This document shows, piece after piece, positions 56,542-64,000 of a stretch of 64,000 bases of DNA; the stretch's first letter is position 1, and the number at the start of each line of letters is the position of its first letter. A program made the position numbers and the translations under genes. Location: positions 496,001-560,000 of the forward strand of contig NZ_MSPP01000002.1 in NCBI RefSeq assembly GCF_002150005.2, read 5' to 3'. The notes beneath the pieces were generated by a model. The model worked only from the letters and a program-made list of their open reading frames with translations, was not told where the DNA came from and did no database searches. The DNA comes from Marivivens niveibacter (GTDB lineage: Bacteria > Pseudomonadota > Alphaproteobacteria > Rhodobacterales > Rhodobacteraceae).

Positions 56542-57739
56542 ATTTGGCTGGGACAAACCGTTCTAGGATCATCCGCACGGGCGATGTGCCGTCATTATAT
56601 TCGCCGACGCCCAACGTATAAGTTCCTGCCGACACACGAGCAGCCAGAACGGGGTCCAAATCGTTCGTATCGTCGTTATACGCAACTTCGCGACCGAAAT
56701 CGTCGAACAGGATCAGATACGGATCCCCCATGCCGTTTAGCGACACCGCTTCGACGACGATTGCGCCAGCTTCTGGGATATCAACACTGTACCAAGATAC
56801 GATGGTACCATTTTGCAGATCGACGCGCTGACGATTTGCCAGCTGTCCCAGATCGGTCACAGGGTAGCTGCCGTCTAGGGGTGGGGCTGCCTCGCCGCGA
56901 TCATACATGGCGCGCATGGCTTCTTCTTCGGTTAGGGTTTCCAGCATCACGGTGATCGGCTGGCTAGCATCGCTTAGGGCGTCAACTTCGACGCAGTAGT
57001 CACCTGCATCCAGCGGATAGGTGATTTCGATGCGGGAATTCAGGTCGTCCCAATCGTCATTTTCGTCGATGTAGTTCCCGTTCCCATCATACAGCGTGAT
57101 ATAGGGGTCGGCCGCAGGGTTGGTCGCGGTCAAGGTCAGCGCCTTGGATTCGGTTAGCGTAAACCGATAGGCGTTGATGTCGCCGATCGTTGCTGTGCTT
57201 GGTAATTCATCAACCAGTTCATCATTCGGTAGCGGGCCAAAACATCCGCCACTGCCGGTGTCATTTCCAGGAACGTAGCCAGCGGTAAGTGGTTCATGTT
57301 CTTGGCGGCCGACGCGAACAAAGGCGGTCATCGGTGCAGAATCATAGCTGCGCAGGGCCACGCAGTAGGTGCCGCTATCCAGCGTGAGTTCAGAGCGCGA
57401 AGACACGCCGCCGCCCGAATCGTCGTCGGTGGCGACCAGATATCCAGCGCTGTCATAAATTTCGATCATTGGGTCGCCCGATCCGCGGCCTTCGGCTTCG
57501 ATTCGGGTGTCGGTCGTTTCAGACAGGGAAAACAGCGCGATGTATTCGTTATTGCCCATGACCAGCGCCATTTGTTCAGCATAGTCAGGCGACGTGGTCA
57601 GGTCCGAAAACGCTTCGGTACCGCCGATCCATTGTCCAGAGGAGCCGATCCCCGCACAGTATTCTTGGGCAAAGCTAGCGCCAGCGCTGCCCACGCAAAT
57701 TGCTGCCGCTAAGGGCAGACGGGTTAAAACGCGGTTCAT
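56540..57739 (-). CDS. Secreted protein with three PPC-like beta-sandwich repeats
   Basis: A 399-residue exported protein (signal 1-24). Three repeated units share a pattern of strand, GDP-ϕ-ϕ-x-ϕ-x-D, an acidic DDD/NDD turn, and a strand ending in SGTYCV or AGDYCV. The first has GDPMIEIYDSAGYLVATDDD, the second ADPYITLYDGNGNYIDENDD, the third GDPYLILFDDFGREVAYNDD. This matches the bacterial pre-peptidase C-terminal (PPC) domain. No protease domain is present. Function unknown; calcium binding through the acidic turns is inference. Confidence 0.8.
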   Translation of the reverse strand: MNRVLTRLPLAAAICVGSAGASFAQEYCAGIGSSGQWIGGTEAFSDLTTSPDYAEQMALVMGNNEYIALFSLSETTDTRIEAEGRGSGDPMIEIYDSAGYLVATDDDSGGGVSSRSELTLDSGTYCVALRSYDSAPMTAFVRVGRQEHEPLTAGYVPGNDTGSGGCFGPLPNDELVDELPSTATIGDINAYRFTLTESKALTLTATNPAADPYITLYDGNGNYIDENDDWDDLNSRIEITYPLDAGDYCVEVDALSDASQPITVMLETLTEEEAMRAMYDRGEAAPPLDGSYPVTDLGQLANRQRVDLQNGTIVSWYSVDIPEAGAIVVEAVSLNGMGDPYLILFDDFGREVAYNDDTNDLDPVLAARVSAGTYTLGVGEYNDGTSPVRMILERFVPAK

Positions 57740-57825
57740 GAAAAATTCCTCCGACAGGTAACAACTTGGGCTGATCCTATCGGCAAGGTCGGGGTGCTGG
57801 CTAGCTTTGGATTGTTTGACCCCAA

Positions 57826-57857
57826 AGAAAAAGGCCGCGTCCTTGCGGAGCGGCCTC
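57826..57857 (-). terminator. Terminator of rpmJ
   Basis: AGGCCGC (57832-57838) and GCGGCCT (57850-57856) form the stem. On the minus strand it is followed by TTTTTCTTT. Confidence 0.87.
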
Positions 57858-57876
57858 TAATCTTATCTGCTTCAGA

Positions 57877-58002
57877 TTAGCCCTGACGAGCTTTGAAGCG
57901 ACGCTGTGTCTTGTTGATAACATAGACACGGCCCTTACGGCGCACAATGCGGCAATCGCGGTGGCGCTGCTTGAGCGAGCGGAGCGAGTTGCGAACTTTC
58001 AT
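57877..58002 (-). CDS. rpmJ: 50S ribosomal protein L36
   Basis: A 41-residue basic protein beginning [17 protein letters not shown] and continuing [16 protein letters not shown]. This is the longer alpha/gamma type of L36 that lacks the full zinc-binding cysteine set; only one Cys (residue 17) is present. GGAG precedes the ATG. It lies downstream of tRNA-Val on the same strand with its own terminator. The gene is short and easily missed. Confidence 0.96.
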   Translation of the reverse strand: MKVRNSLRSLKQRHRDCRIVRRKGRVYVINKTQRRFKARQG

Positions 58003-58070
58003 TGTTCATCTCCTATTCGCGGCGCGGCGATTGCGCCTGTTGCGTTTCAGCCTAAAGGCCAGTGAATTCG

Positions 58071-58145
58071 TGGTGGGCGGTACTGGGATCGAACCAGTGG
58101 CCACTACGATGTCAACGTAGTGCTCTACCGCTGAGCTAACCGCCC
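58071..58145 (-). tRNA. tRNA-Val (anticodon GAC)
   Basis: The minus strand folds as a full cloverleaf. The acceptor stem is GGGCGGT/ACCGCCC, the D arm GCTC-AGCGGTA-GAGC, the anticodon arm CTACG-TTGACAT-CGTAG, and the T arm ACTGG-TTCGATC-CCAGT. The discriminator A and CCA are encoded. The anticodon GAC reads GUC and GUU valine codons. Confidence 0.97.
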
Positions 58146-58294
58146 ACGGCCAACTTGTTTACCATCGCCTTGAATAAACAAGACGCGGCAAAGCGCGTCG
58201 GGTGAGCGGCTCTATAAAAGGAGTCGGAGCGGTGTTCAAGGGCTTTTGCCAAAACAGATTCACACGCTATTGTTTTTTTATACAAGGAGCGCCC

Positions 58295-59152
58295 ATGACT
58301 GAAACGCCTTTTACCCTAACGCGGCCCAAAGAACGAACCACTTCGGTTGTTTTTGCGTCACCGCACAGCGGAAATCATTACGCGCCGTGGCTAAGGGATA
58401 ATGTAGTTTTAGACGCTCATACGATTCGCACATCCGAAGATGCCTTTGTAGATCAATTGTTTGCCTGCGCACCTGATCACGGCGCTGCGCTGTTAACCGC
58501 GCGGATTCCACGCGCGATCGTTGATTTAAACCGCGGTGTGGACGAATTAGACCCTGCCCTCATCGAAGGCGTCCGACGCAACGTGCATAATCCGCGTATC
58601 GTGTCGGGCCTTGGTGTGATTCCCCGCGTGGTTGCAGGTGGTCGCGCAATTTACCGTGGAAAATTGTCCCTGACCGAAGCGCATGATCGGTTGAAAACAT
58701 ATTGGCACCCGTACCACGATCAATTGCAGGCTTTGCTGGATGAAAACACCCGCCAATTTGGTCAGGCCATCCTGATTGATTGCCATTCAATGCCACGAGA
58801 GGCTCTTGATTCGGCGCGGTCACAGTCAGAACGACCTGAAATCGTCATTGGGGATCGGTTTGGGGCATCGGCGTCTAAGGATATCGTTGATCAAGTCGCG
58901 GCTGCGTTTCGTGATGCTGGATTTAGCGTTGCGCATAATTCGCCCTTTGCAGGCGCCTATAGCACGATTGCTTACGGGCGCCCCGCGCGCCGTCAACATG
59001 CCGTTCAGGTCGAAATTGATCGGTCGCTTTACATGAATGAACAGGCGATCGAACCACACCTGTATTTTGACAAATTCCGTGATCGGATAGCCAGCGTCAT
59101 AAAAGGATTGGTGCGTATCGGCGCCCAACAGCAACCAATGGCGGCTGAATAG
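58295..59152 (+). CDS. N-formylglutamate amidohydrolase-like protein
   Basis: A 285-residue metal-dependent hydrolase of the HutG-type family. The metal-site segment is FASPHSGNHYAPW, followed by DAFVDQLFACAP and the DLNRGVDELDP motif. LIDCHSMP and QVEIDRSLYM carry further conserved residues. The classical reaction hydrolyses N-formylglutamate in histidine degradation, but no other hut gene is here, so the substrate may differ. AAGGAG precedes the ATG at 58295. Its stop abuts that of the convergent GT61 gene. Confidence 0.9.
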   Translation: MTETPFTLTRPKERTTSVVFASPHSGNHYAPWLRDNVVLDAHTIRTSEDAFVDQLFACAPDHGAALLTARIPRAIVDLNRGVDELDPALIEGVRRNVHNPRIVSGLGVIPRVVAGGRAIYRGKLSLTEAHDRLKTYWHPYHDQLQALLDENTRQFGQAILIDCHSMPREALDSARSQSERPEIVIGDRFGASASKDIVDQVAAAFRDAGFSVAHNSPFAGAYSTIAYGRPARRQHAVQVEIDRSLYMNEQAIEPHLYFDKFRDRIASVIKGLVRIGAQQQPMAAE

Positions 59153-60931
59153 TCAGGCCTGTTCCAGACGATCAAACCAGCGAATTTTTTTGCGAAATGC
59201 ATCGTGCCGATTTGGAAACCGCTGCCGATGTTCTGCGACCAAATCTGGCGCTAGCTCTAATTGATTTGTTCGGCGGCATAGCCAAATCAATCGTTCCAAT
59301 GACGCGGGTTTGCTTTGATCAATGAGCCAGATCGCGGACAGCATTTTGAATGTTTTTTCCGGCAAATCTAATTCCGTACACATTCTTACGTACATTCGCA
59401 TCAGGTCCAGATCGCCTTGGATCAGATTGTCGTACTGTTCCATCAGGCCGATGGCGGCGGCGCATTTCCCTGTTTTGTCCAATACGTCCAAGTTCTGCCG
59501 CAGCCGTTTTCGCCCGATTTTTGCAGGATAAGCGCCGACGTTGCATGCAATGAAATCGACAATGGTCTTGATTGCATTTGGGGTGACCGACACAGCAATA
59601 TGTCCGTCTTTGTCGAAATTGGGGATAATTTCGGGGGTCGCCCAATCCATGTCCGCGAAAAACGTCGTGTATTGGGCTTGGGCTGCGTGCGCCAAAGGAA
59701 AGAAATCCGCCCATCGCACCATTGCCGTTTGGGGCGTGCCGATTTCGATGACTTGGGTGTTTGGCCCAGCAAACAGCATGTTGGCAAAGGCGGCGCCATG
59801 GTGCGATGCCATGATTTCGGCATTGGCCATAAGAGCGATTTGTTCCAGCGGCGAATAATCTTCGAATAGGATGGACTGAAACCCTAGCTTTTCCAGTTCG
59901 GTGACCAATGCCTCTTCGTTTTTCATCATGCGGGCGCGTGGCGATGATGGATCGCGGGTGACCCAGAACCGTTTCGGCAAATGGGAAACATCCATACCGT
60001 CGATTGCGGTCAGCGCGCGTTCGCGCAATTTCACCAGCAGAGTGTTAAAGGCGTTCAGGTCCAGAATACGGCGCGCGGTGCGTGCAGTGGAATTGTGTAA
60101 CCATTTTTGCCCTGCGGGGATCAGTGGTGAAATAGATGGCACAATGTGATCTGGCGCGACGGCATGATAATGATCCCAAGAAAAATCAATCACGGCTTGC
60201 GGGATGTTCAGCGGGGATTCAACGAATTCAACGCGATCCGCAATTTCTGGAAACAGCGCATCAATCAGGCGTTTGGGGAAACCCGAAACCTGTTCGCCTT
60301 TGTAGCAGATTTGTATGGGGCCATTATGACCGATATCGATTGGTATCTGTAGCCGCGGCAGCGTTTCAGTCAAAAAATGGTAATAATTGTGTAGGTTTCG
60401 TGCGTCGATCACATAGGGCAACGCGCGGTAATCACCATCAAATTGCGGCAGCGGCTGCATTGCGCTGTCAGAGCCTTGAAACTGCGACAGATAGGCGTCG
60501 GTCTGGGTATCAACTTCGATCGCATCAGACGAGGATCGCCAAACGCTGCGGTTGCGGATACGCGCACCGCCCGCGCCCGATAGCAACCATTTCCCGTTGA
60601 TCCCCATGCAGTTTTTGACGACCGACAGGTTTTGCGCAACAGCAGGGATGCTGTTGAATTCTATCGTAGATTCGAACACGCGCGACCGCGTGGCCTGATC
60701 AATGGTGATATCAACGGCCTGGTTGTGGTTATCATAGGCGCTGACCGAATACCCGGCAATTCTAGCCCGCTGCGCTGGCCGCCAAGCCCATTCATTAGGG
60801 CGTACGATTGATAAACCCGTATCCACACCAGGGATAAAGAACAGCTCTTGCGGCGGCAGGTTATAATTGATGGTCGTCACGGGTTTCACAGGGTAATTTT
60901 GACTGCTGTATGTGGAAATTTCCAGCGCCAA
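59153..60931 (-). CDS. Glycosyltransferase family 61 (DUF563)-like protein
   Basis: A 592-residue cytoplasmic protein. The DUF563/GT61 core spans about 165-470, with YVIDARNLHNYYHFLTETLPRL, the loop LPKRFWVTRDPSSPRARMMKNE, and ASHHGAAFANMLFAGPNTQVIEI. The N-terminal 160 residues are beta-rich. The C-terminal 120 residues look helical, perhaps TPR-like. It probably transfers a sugar to a surface polysaccharide or protein. It is isolated, without other polysaccharide genes nearby. Confidence 0.83.
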   Translation of the reverse strand: MALEISTYSSQNYPVKPVTTINYNLPPQELFFIPGVDTGLSIVRPNEWAWRPAQRARIAGYSVSAYDNHNQAVDITIDQATRSRVFESTIEFNSIPAVAQNLSVVKNCMGINGKWLLSGAGGARIRNRSVWRSSSDAIEVDTQTDAYLSQFQGSDSAMQPLPQFDGDYRALPYVIDARNLHNYYHFLTETLPRLQIPIDIGHNGPIQICYKGEQVSGFPKRLIDALFPEIADRVEFVESPLNIPQAVIDFSWDHYHAVAPDHIVPSISPLIPAGQKWLHNSTARTARRILDLNAFNTLLVKLRERALTAIDGMDVSHLPKRFWVTRDPSSPRARMMKNEEALVTELEKLGFQSILFEDYSPLEQIALMANAEIMASHHGAAFANMLFAGPNTQVIEIGTPQTAMVRWADFFPLAHAAQAQYTTFFADMDWATPEIIPNFDKDGHIAVSVTPNAIKTIVDFIACNVGAYPAKIGRKRLRQNLDVLDKTGKCAAAIGLMEQYDNLIQGDLDLMRMYVRMCTELDLPEKTFKMLSAIWLIDQSKPASLERLIWLCRRTNQLELAPDLVAEHRQRFPNRHDAFRKKIRWFDRLEQA

Positions 60932-60955
60932 GTTCTGCTTCGGTTGATTTTCGCT

Positions 60956-62209
60956 CTACCTTAAGGCGCGTCCTTTGATAATCGCCTTAGATCCGAATTT
61001 TTCGCGTATTTTATCGGCAGCGCGTTCTGCATCCGCCCGCTTGGACGCGTTCGGGTCCAGCAAATCGCCTTCTAGGTCGGCTTGGGTTTCTGGAACGATG
61101 TCCGATATGCCGACCCCGATCAATCGATATGGACCACTGTCACCTGCTGCATCAAACATAGCGCGAGCGCGTCGATAAATCGTGTCTGCCATCTGGGTTG
61201 GCTGGTGCAACGTTTGGCGACGCGTGATCGTTTTAAATTTTGCGGTTTTTAACTTGAGCGTGACAACACGGCCTGCCTTGGCTTTGGCTTTGGCGCGGCT
61301 GCTGACCTGTTCAGCCAACCGCCAGATATGACCGTCCAGAACGTCTGCATCACCAGTATCCTCAAAGAATGTCGTTTCTTTTGAAATACTTTTGACCGGA
61401 GCATTCGGGGATACGCGGCGGCGGTCTTGGCCGCGGGCCAGATGCCATAGGCGATCGCCCATATGCCCGAACCGTTCGGTCAATTGATCCAAATCCCAGC
61501 GGTGCAAATCCGCTACGGTGTGAATGCCCGCCCGTTCCAGCGCATCTTGAGTCGCAGGGCCAATCCCCCAGAAAATGCGCACGGGTTTGGGACGCAGGAA
61601 ATCGACTGTTTCAGCACGCCCAATGACGGAAAATCCGCGCGGTTTGTCCAAATCAGATGCAACTTTTGCCAAAAATTTGTTGTGTGACAGGCCAATAGAA
61701 CCTGTTAGGCCCAATTCGTCTTTCATACGTTTGACCAGCCGCGCCAACATGACCGCAGGCGGGGCGCCGTGCATGCGTTGTGTGCCTGTCAGATCGATAA
61801 AGGCTTCGTCCAATGACAGGGGTTCGATTTGCGGTGACAGTTCATCCATCAATGCACGAACTGCGCGGGAGGCTTCGGCGTAAGCCTCCATCCTTGGGCG
61901 GACGATCACAGCATCGGGGCATAGTTTTGTGGCCTGAAACATCGGCATGGCGGAGCGAACGCCGCGGATGCGGGCGATATAGCAGGCGGTTGATACCACG
62001 CCGCGTTTGCCGCCGCCGATTATGACAGGTTTATCGCGCAGTTCAGGATTATCGCGTTTTTCAACACTGGCATAAAACGCGTCGCAATCCATATGTGCGA
62101 TAGACAGATCCCACAGTTCGTCATGCGCTACGACACGCGGCGACCGGCAGGCGGGGCACCGCGCGCCGGCGTCAAATTGATGTAGGCAATCTTTACATAA
62201 GGCGGGCAT
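60956..62209 (-). CDS. dinB: DNA polymerase IV with N-terminal zinc ribbon
   Basis: A 417-residue Y-family error-prone polymerase. Catalytic motifs are AHMDCDAFYASVE and PLSLDEAFIDLTG; the DNA-binding helix-hairpin-helix contains IFWGIGPATQDALERAGI. Before the polymerase domain there is a short zinc ribbon, C5-KD-C8 and C18-PA-C21. The C-terminal little-finger domain covers about 265-360. It is divergent from the NUDIX gene with only 45 bases between starts. Confidence 0.95.
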   Translation of the reverse strand: MPALCKDCLHQFDAGARCPACRSPRVVAHDELWDLSIAHMDCDAFYASVEKRDNPELRDKPVIIGGGKRGVVSTACYIARIRGVRSAMPMFQATKLCPDAVIVRPRMEAYAEASRAVRALMDELSPQIEPLSLDEAFIDLTGTQRMHGAPPAVMLARLVKRMKDELGLTGSIGLSHNKFLAKVASDLDKPRGFSVIGRAETVDFLRPKPVRIFWGIGPATQDALERAGIHTVADLHRWDLDQLTERFGHMGDRLWHLARGQDRRRVSPNAPVKSISKETTFFEDTGDADVLDGHIWRLAEQVSSRAKAKAKAGRVVTLKLKTAKFKTITRRQTLHQPTQMADTIYRRARAMFDAAGDSGPYRLIGVGISDIVPETQADLEGDLLDPNASKRADAERAADKIREKFGSKAIIKGRALR

Positions 62210-62254
62210 CGGGGCACTTCGTCATTACGGGGTGATAATACCAAAAGGACGGTC

Positions 62255-62668
62255 ATGTACGACCAAGATTTTGATGGTGCGAAATGTGCGATATTGCGCC
62301 GTGGTCATGTATTGACGATTTTGCGTGATGATCGCGACGATATCGTGTGGCCGAACCATTGGGATTTGCCTGGTGGTGGGCGACAAGGGGCCGAAACACC
62401 TTTTGAAACGGTGGCTCGCGAAACGTTCGAAGAGGTTGGCCTGACCTTACCAGAACAGCGCATTTTTTATTCCGTCCGCCAAATCAATGATTTCGGTCTG
62501 CCTGTCTATTTCTTTGCCGCATTATGGGATGCGCTGCAGGATGAGGACATCCAATTCGGCAACGAAGGCCAGCGATGGGAATTCATGCCCATCGAAGTGT
62601 TTCTGGAACATACCTATGTCATCCCGCAGCTTAAAACCCGCCTGCGGCTAGCGCTTACCACCCTGTAA
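62255..62668 (+). CDS. NUDIX hydrolase
   Basis: A 137-residue pyrophosphohydrolase. The NUDIX box is GGRQGAETPFETVARETFEE, matching G-x5-E-x7-REUxEExGU and continuing VGL. It is a single-domain form acting on a nucleoside diphosphate linked to another moiety. The particular substrate is unknown. It is divergent from dinB. Confidence 0.92.
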   Translation: MYDQDFDGAKCAILRRGHVLTILRDDRDDIVWPNHWDLPGGGRQGAETPFETVARETFEEVGLTLPEQRIFYSVRQINDFGLPVYFFAALWDALQDEDIQFGNEGQRWEFMPIEVFLEHTYVIPQLKTRLRLALTTL

Positions 62669-62699
62669 AAAGCCCCCGACGCGGGGAGGCGTCAGGGGC
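62665..62699 (-). terminator. Terminator of the 66-residue hypothetical gene
   Basis: GCCCC-x-GACGC (from 62672) pairs with GCGTC-x-GGGGC (to 62699). Only on the minus strand is it followed by a T-run (TTTTTAC), so it acts on the leftward gene. It begins at the end of the NUDIX gene. Confidence 0.8.
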
Positions 62700-62779
62700 A
62701 GGGGGGATAGCTGATCGGCAAGGGACAAACGACAATCAGCTGGGACCGAAACGGAGGGACAGCCGTTCGGGATGCAAAT

Positions 62780-62980
62780 TTAGTGGTGGTTCGGGGTGTC
62801 GGACATGCGCAGGGCCTGACAGGCCAATCCAAAACGGACCTGTTCAGCGTCCATTTCGCGTGGGGCGCTCATTTGACAGGGATAGCGGAACACATGGTCT
62901 CCGCGGTGGACGTCGACGCGGGCTTCGAAATTGCCGGTGGCGTCGTTGTAACGAATTTGTCCAAAAGAGATGTTAGGCAT
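62780..62980 (-). CDS. Small conserved-looking hypothetical protein
   Basis: A 66-residue protein beginning MPNISFGQIRYNDATGNFEAR, continuing with VDVHRGDHVFRYPCQMSAP and ending in a helix with Cys54 and a His-rich tail. It has no signal or membrane segment. AAAGG lies eight bases before the ATG at 62980. A well-formed terminator follows. I do not recognise its function. It is on the same strand as pyrF, 102 bases downstream. Confidence 0.7.
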   Translation of the reverse strand: MPNISFGQIRYNDATGNFEARVDVHRGDHVFRYPCQMSAPREMDAEQVRFGLACQALRMSDTPNHH

Positions 62981-63082
62981 CCAAGGGACCTTTCTAATCA
63001 GCAGTTATCTATACAACTGCAAACTCTGGTCCAAGTTCCCTTGGTTGCGTAAAAATTGTGTTCAAGGCTCTGATAGTCAGAG

Positions 63083-63787
63083 TTAGTGAGGCTTTGCGCC
63101 TTGGATTTCAGCGACAACTGCGCGCGCTGCGGCGGCCGGATCGCTGTGTTGCCAGATTGGGCGACCAACGACCACGTGGTCAGATCCGTTCAGGATCGCC
63201 TCTGCCGGTGTCATAACGCGTTTTTGGTCACCCAGAGCTGCGCCGGCTGGACGCACGCCTGGGGTCACGATCAATTTGCCTTCTGCTTCGGGCAGGGCGC
63301 GGATCATGGCAGCTTCGTGCGGGGATGCGATGACGCCATCTGCGCCAGCCTCTAACGCGCGGGCCGCGCGTTCGGTGACTAGTTCGGCAACGGTGCCGTC
63401 TTTGTAGCAGGACGCATCCAGATCAGTGCGGTCCAGTGACGTCAGAACAGTCACTGCCAGAATTTTCAGGTCTTTGCCGCCTGCGCCTTCTTTGGCGGCG
63501 CGGACAACGTGGGGGTCGCCGTGGACCGTTAAGAAATCCAGATCATATTGCGCAATGCCGCGCACAGCGTTTTCGACCGTGGCGCCGATGTCGAAAAACT
63601 TCATATCCAGAAAGATGCGTTTGCCGCGTTCCTGTTTCAGTTCATTGGCCAGCGCCAGACCGCCGCCCGTCAGCATGCCCAGACCGATTTTGTAGAACGA
63701 AACGCTGTCACCTAGCCGGTCAGCAAGGTCCAAACCTTGGACAACATTGGGGACATCTAGGGCTACAATCAAACGGTCGTCGGACAT
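63083..63787 (-). CDS. pyrF: Orotidine 5'-phosphate decarboxylase
   Basis: A 234-residue TIM-barrel enzyme forming UMP in the last step of pyrimidine synthesis. The catalytic motif is FLDMKFFDIGATVENA, with the Asp-Lys-Asp residues. RLIVALDVPN is the start and the phosphate-binding end is VTPGVRPAG, then HVVVGRPIW. A small hairpin CTCTGA/TCAGAG (63068-63082) abuts the stop codon but lacks a close T-run. Length is normal. Confidence 0.96.
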   Translation of the reverse strand: MSDDRLIVALDVPNVVQGLDLADRLGDSVSFYKIGLGMLTGGGLALANELKQERGKRIFLDMKFFDIGATVENAVRGIAQYDLDFLTVHGDPHVVRAAKEGAGGKDLKILAVTVLTSLDRTDLDASCYKDGTVAELVTERAARALEAGADGVIASPHEAAMIRALPEAEGKLIVTPGVRPAGAALGDQKRVMTPAEAILNGSDHVVVGRPIWQHSDPAAAARAVVAEIQGAKPH

Positions 63788-63904
63788 GGCTTATTCCTTT
63801 CCTAAGTTGGTCTCTCCATGCTCTTTTGTGTTTGGGCGGTCAAGGGCGCTTGCGTTCTGGGAACGGGTCTGAAAATTATGCTTCACGTCAAAATAAGGGA
63901 AAAG

Positions 63905-64000
63905 ATGCAGCGTTTTGTGATTTCAGCCCCGCGCAGTGGTTTGAACTGGGTTAGGTTCTGCACCGAATATTTTTACGGTCAGCGGACACCCGGAAAGACA
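63905..64000 (+). CDS. Partial sulfotransferase-like protein, N-terminus only
   Basis: An ATG at 63905 with AAGGGA upstream opens a frame that runs to the window edge (32 codons). The peptide begins MQRFVISAPRSGLNWVRF. The strand-loop FVISAPRSGxNW corresponds to the 5'-phosphosulfate-binding loop of sulfotransferases, which use PAPS. Only the first motif is inside the window, so the family call is provisional and the substrate unknown. Confidence 0.6.
   Translation, partial: MQRFVISAPRSGLNWVRFCTEYFYGQRTPGKT

Noticed and set aside
58071-58145. tRNA-Val as an integration site for a mobile element
   Set aside because: No integrase, no repeated tRNA 3' end and no change of gene character on either side were seen.
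63068-63082. Hairpin CTCTGA/TCAGAG after pyrF as a terminator
   Set aside because: The stem is only six pairs and there is no adjacent T-run on the minus strand.

Overview
The window is a gene-dense chromosomal segment from an alphaproteobacterium, most likely a marine Rhodobacteraceae (Roseobacter-type) member. The main evidence is the order hemN - fnrL - universal stress protein - ccoNOQP - ccoGHIS, the layout known from Rhodobacter and relatives. Moderate GC content, the family-typical 41-residue L36, a DinB with an N-terminal zinc ribbon, and several proteins resembling hypotheticals of this family agree with that. No insertion sequence, prophage, CRISPR array or rRNA operon was seen. Nearly everything reads as core genome.

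Layout. 1-78: the start of a minus-strand gene leaving the window. 467-2135: asd and a GNAT acetyltransferase. 2191-13314: the oxygen-responsive island, with hemN, fnrL, a tandem-domain Usp, the cbb3 oxidase ccoNOQP and its assembly genes ccoGHIS (including a 52-residue ccoS). Two good FnrL-type boxes lie upstream of ccoN and ccoG. 13348-19882: an EamA transporter, leuB, a membrane protein overlapping a divergent EEP-fold secreted protein, then leuC-leuD. 20111-24851: an acidic RTX-like protein, then rsfS-rlmH, an AEC transporter, fghA, a YaiI-family gene and a HAD hydrolase. 24848-31500: an MFS transporter, zapE, LysM and rhodanese envelope proteins, folC and accD. 31714-35972: a DUF6478-like protein and its partner, an FadH-like flavoenzyme and a LysR regulator. 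36125-43149: an OmpA-domain protein, GNAT, a MoCF-domain (CinA-like) protein, sfsA, map, a phosphatase, rsmD, a ferredoxin-reductase-like flavoprotein and a peroxiredoxin. 43187-49776: mscS, a pterin dehydratase, a FemAB-like protein, GDPD, RidA, and a type I secretion HlyD/ABC pair. 49930-51667: mlaA-mlaC plus a small secreted protein. 51668-60931: a saccharopine dehydrogenase-like gene, a histidine phosphatase, a caspase-fold/peptidoglycan-binding protein, an M29 aminopeptidase, a triple PPC-like secreted protein, rpmJ, tRNA-Val, an N-formylglutamate amidohydrolase and a GT61-like protein. 60956-64000: dinB, a NUDIX gene, a 66-residue hypothetical, pyrF and the start of a sulfotransferase-like gene.

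How the genes work together. The clearest unit is the cbb3 island: FnrL, made here, probably activates the oxidase and its copper/maturation genes when oxygen falls, while HemN supplies haem without oxygen. LeuB, LeuC and LeuD cover steps two and three of leucine synthesis. MlaA and MlaC form the outer-membrane and periplasmic parts of lipid transport. Many genes are chained by ATGA, TAATG or TGATG overlaps, indicating translational coupling. I did not find a clearly new multi-gene system. The most unusual items are a 17-codon upstream ORF with a hairpin whose stop overlaps the rsfS start, a caspase-fold protein lacking both catalytic residues, a triple-PPC secreted protein, and a DPYA-repeat tail on MlaA.
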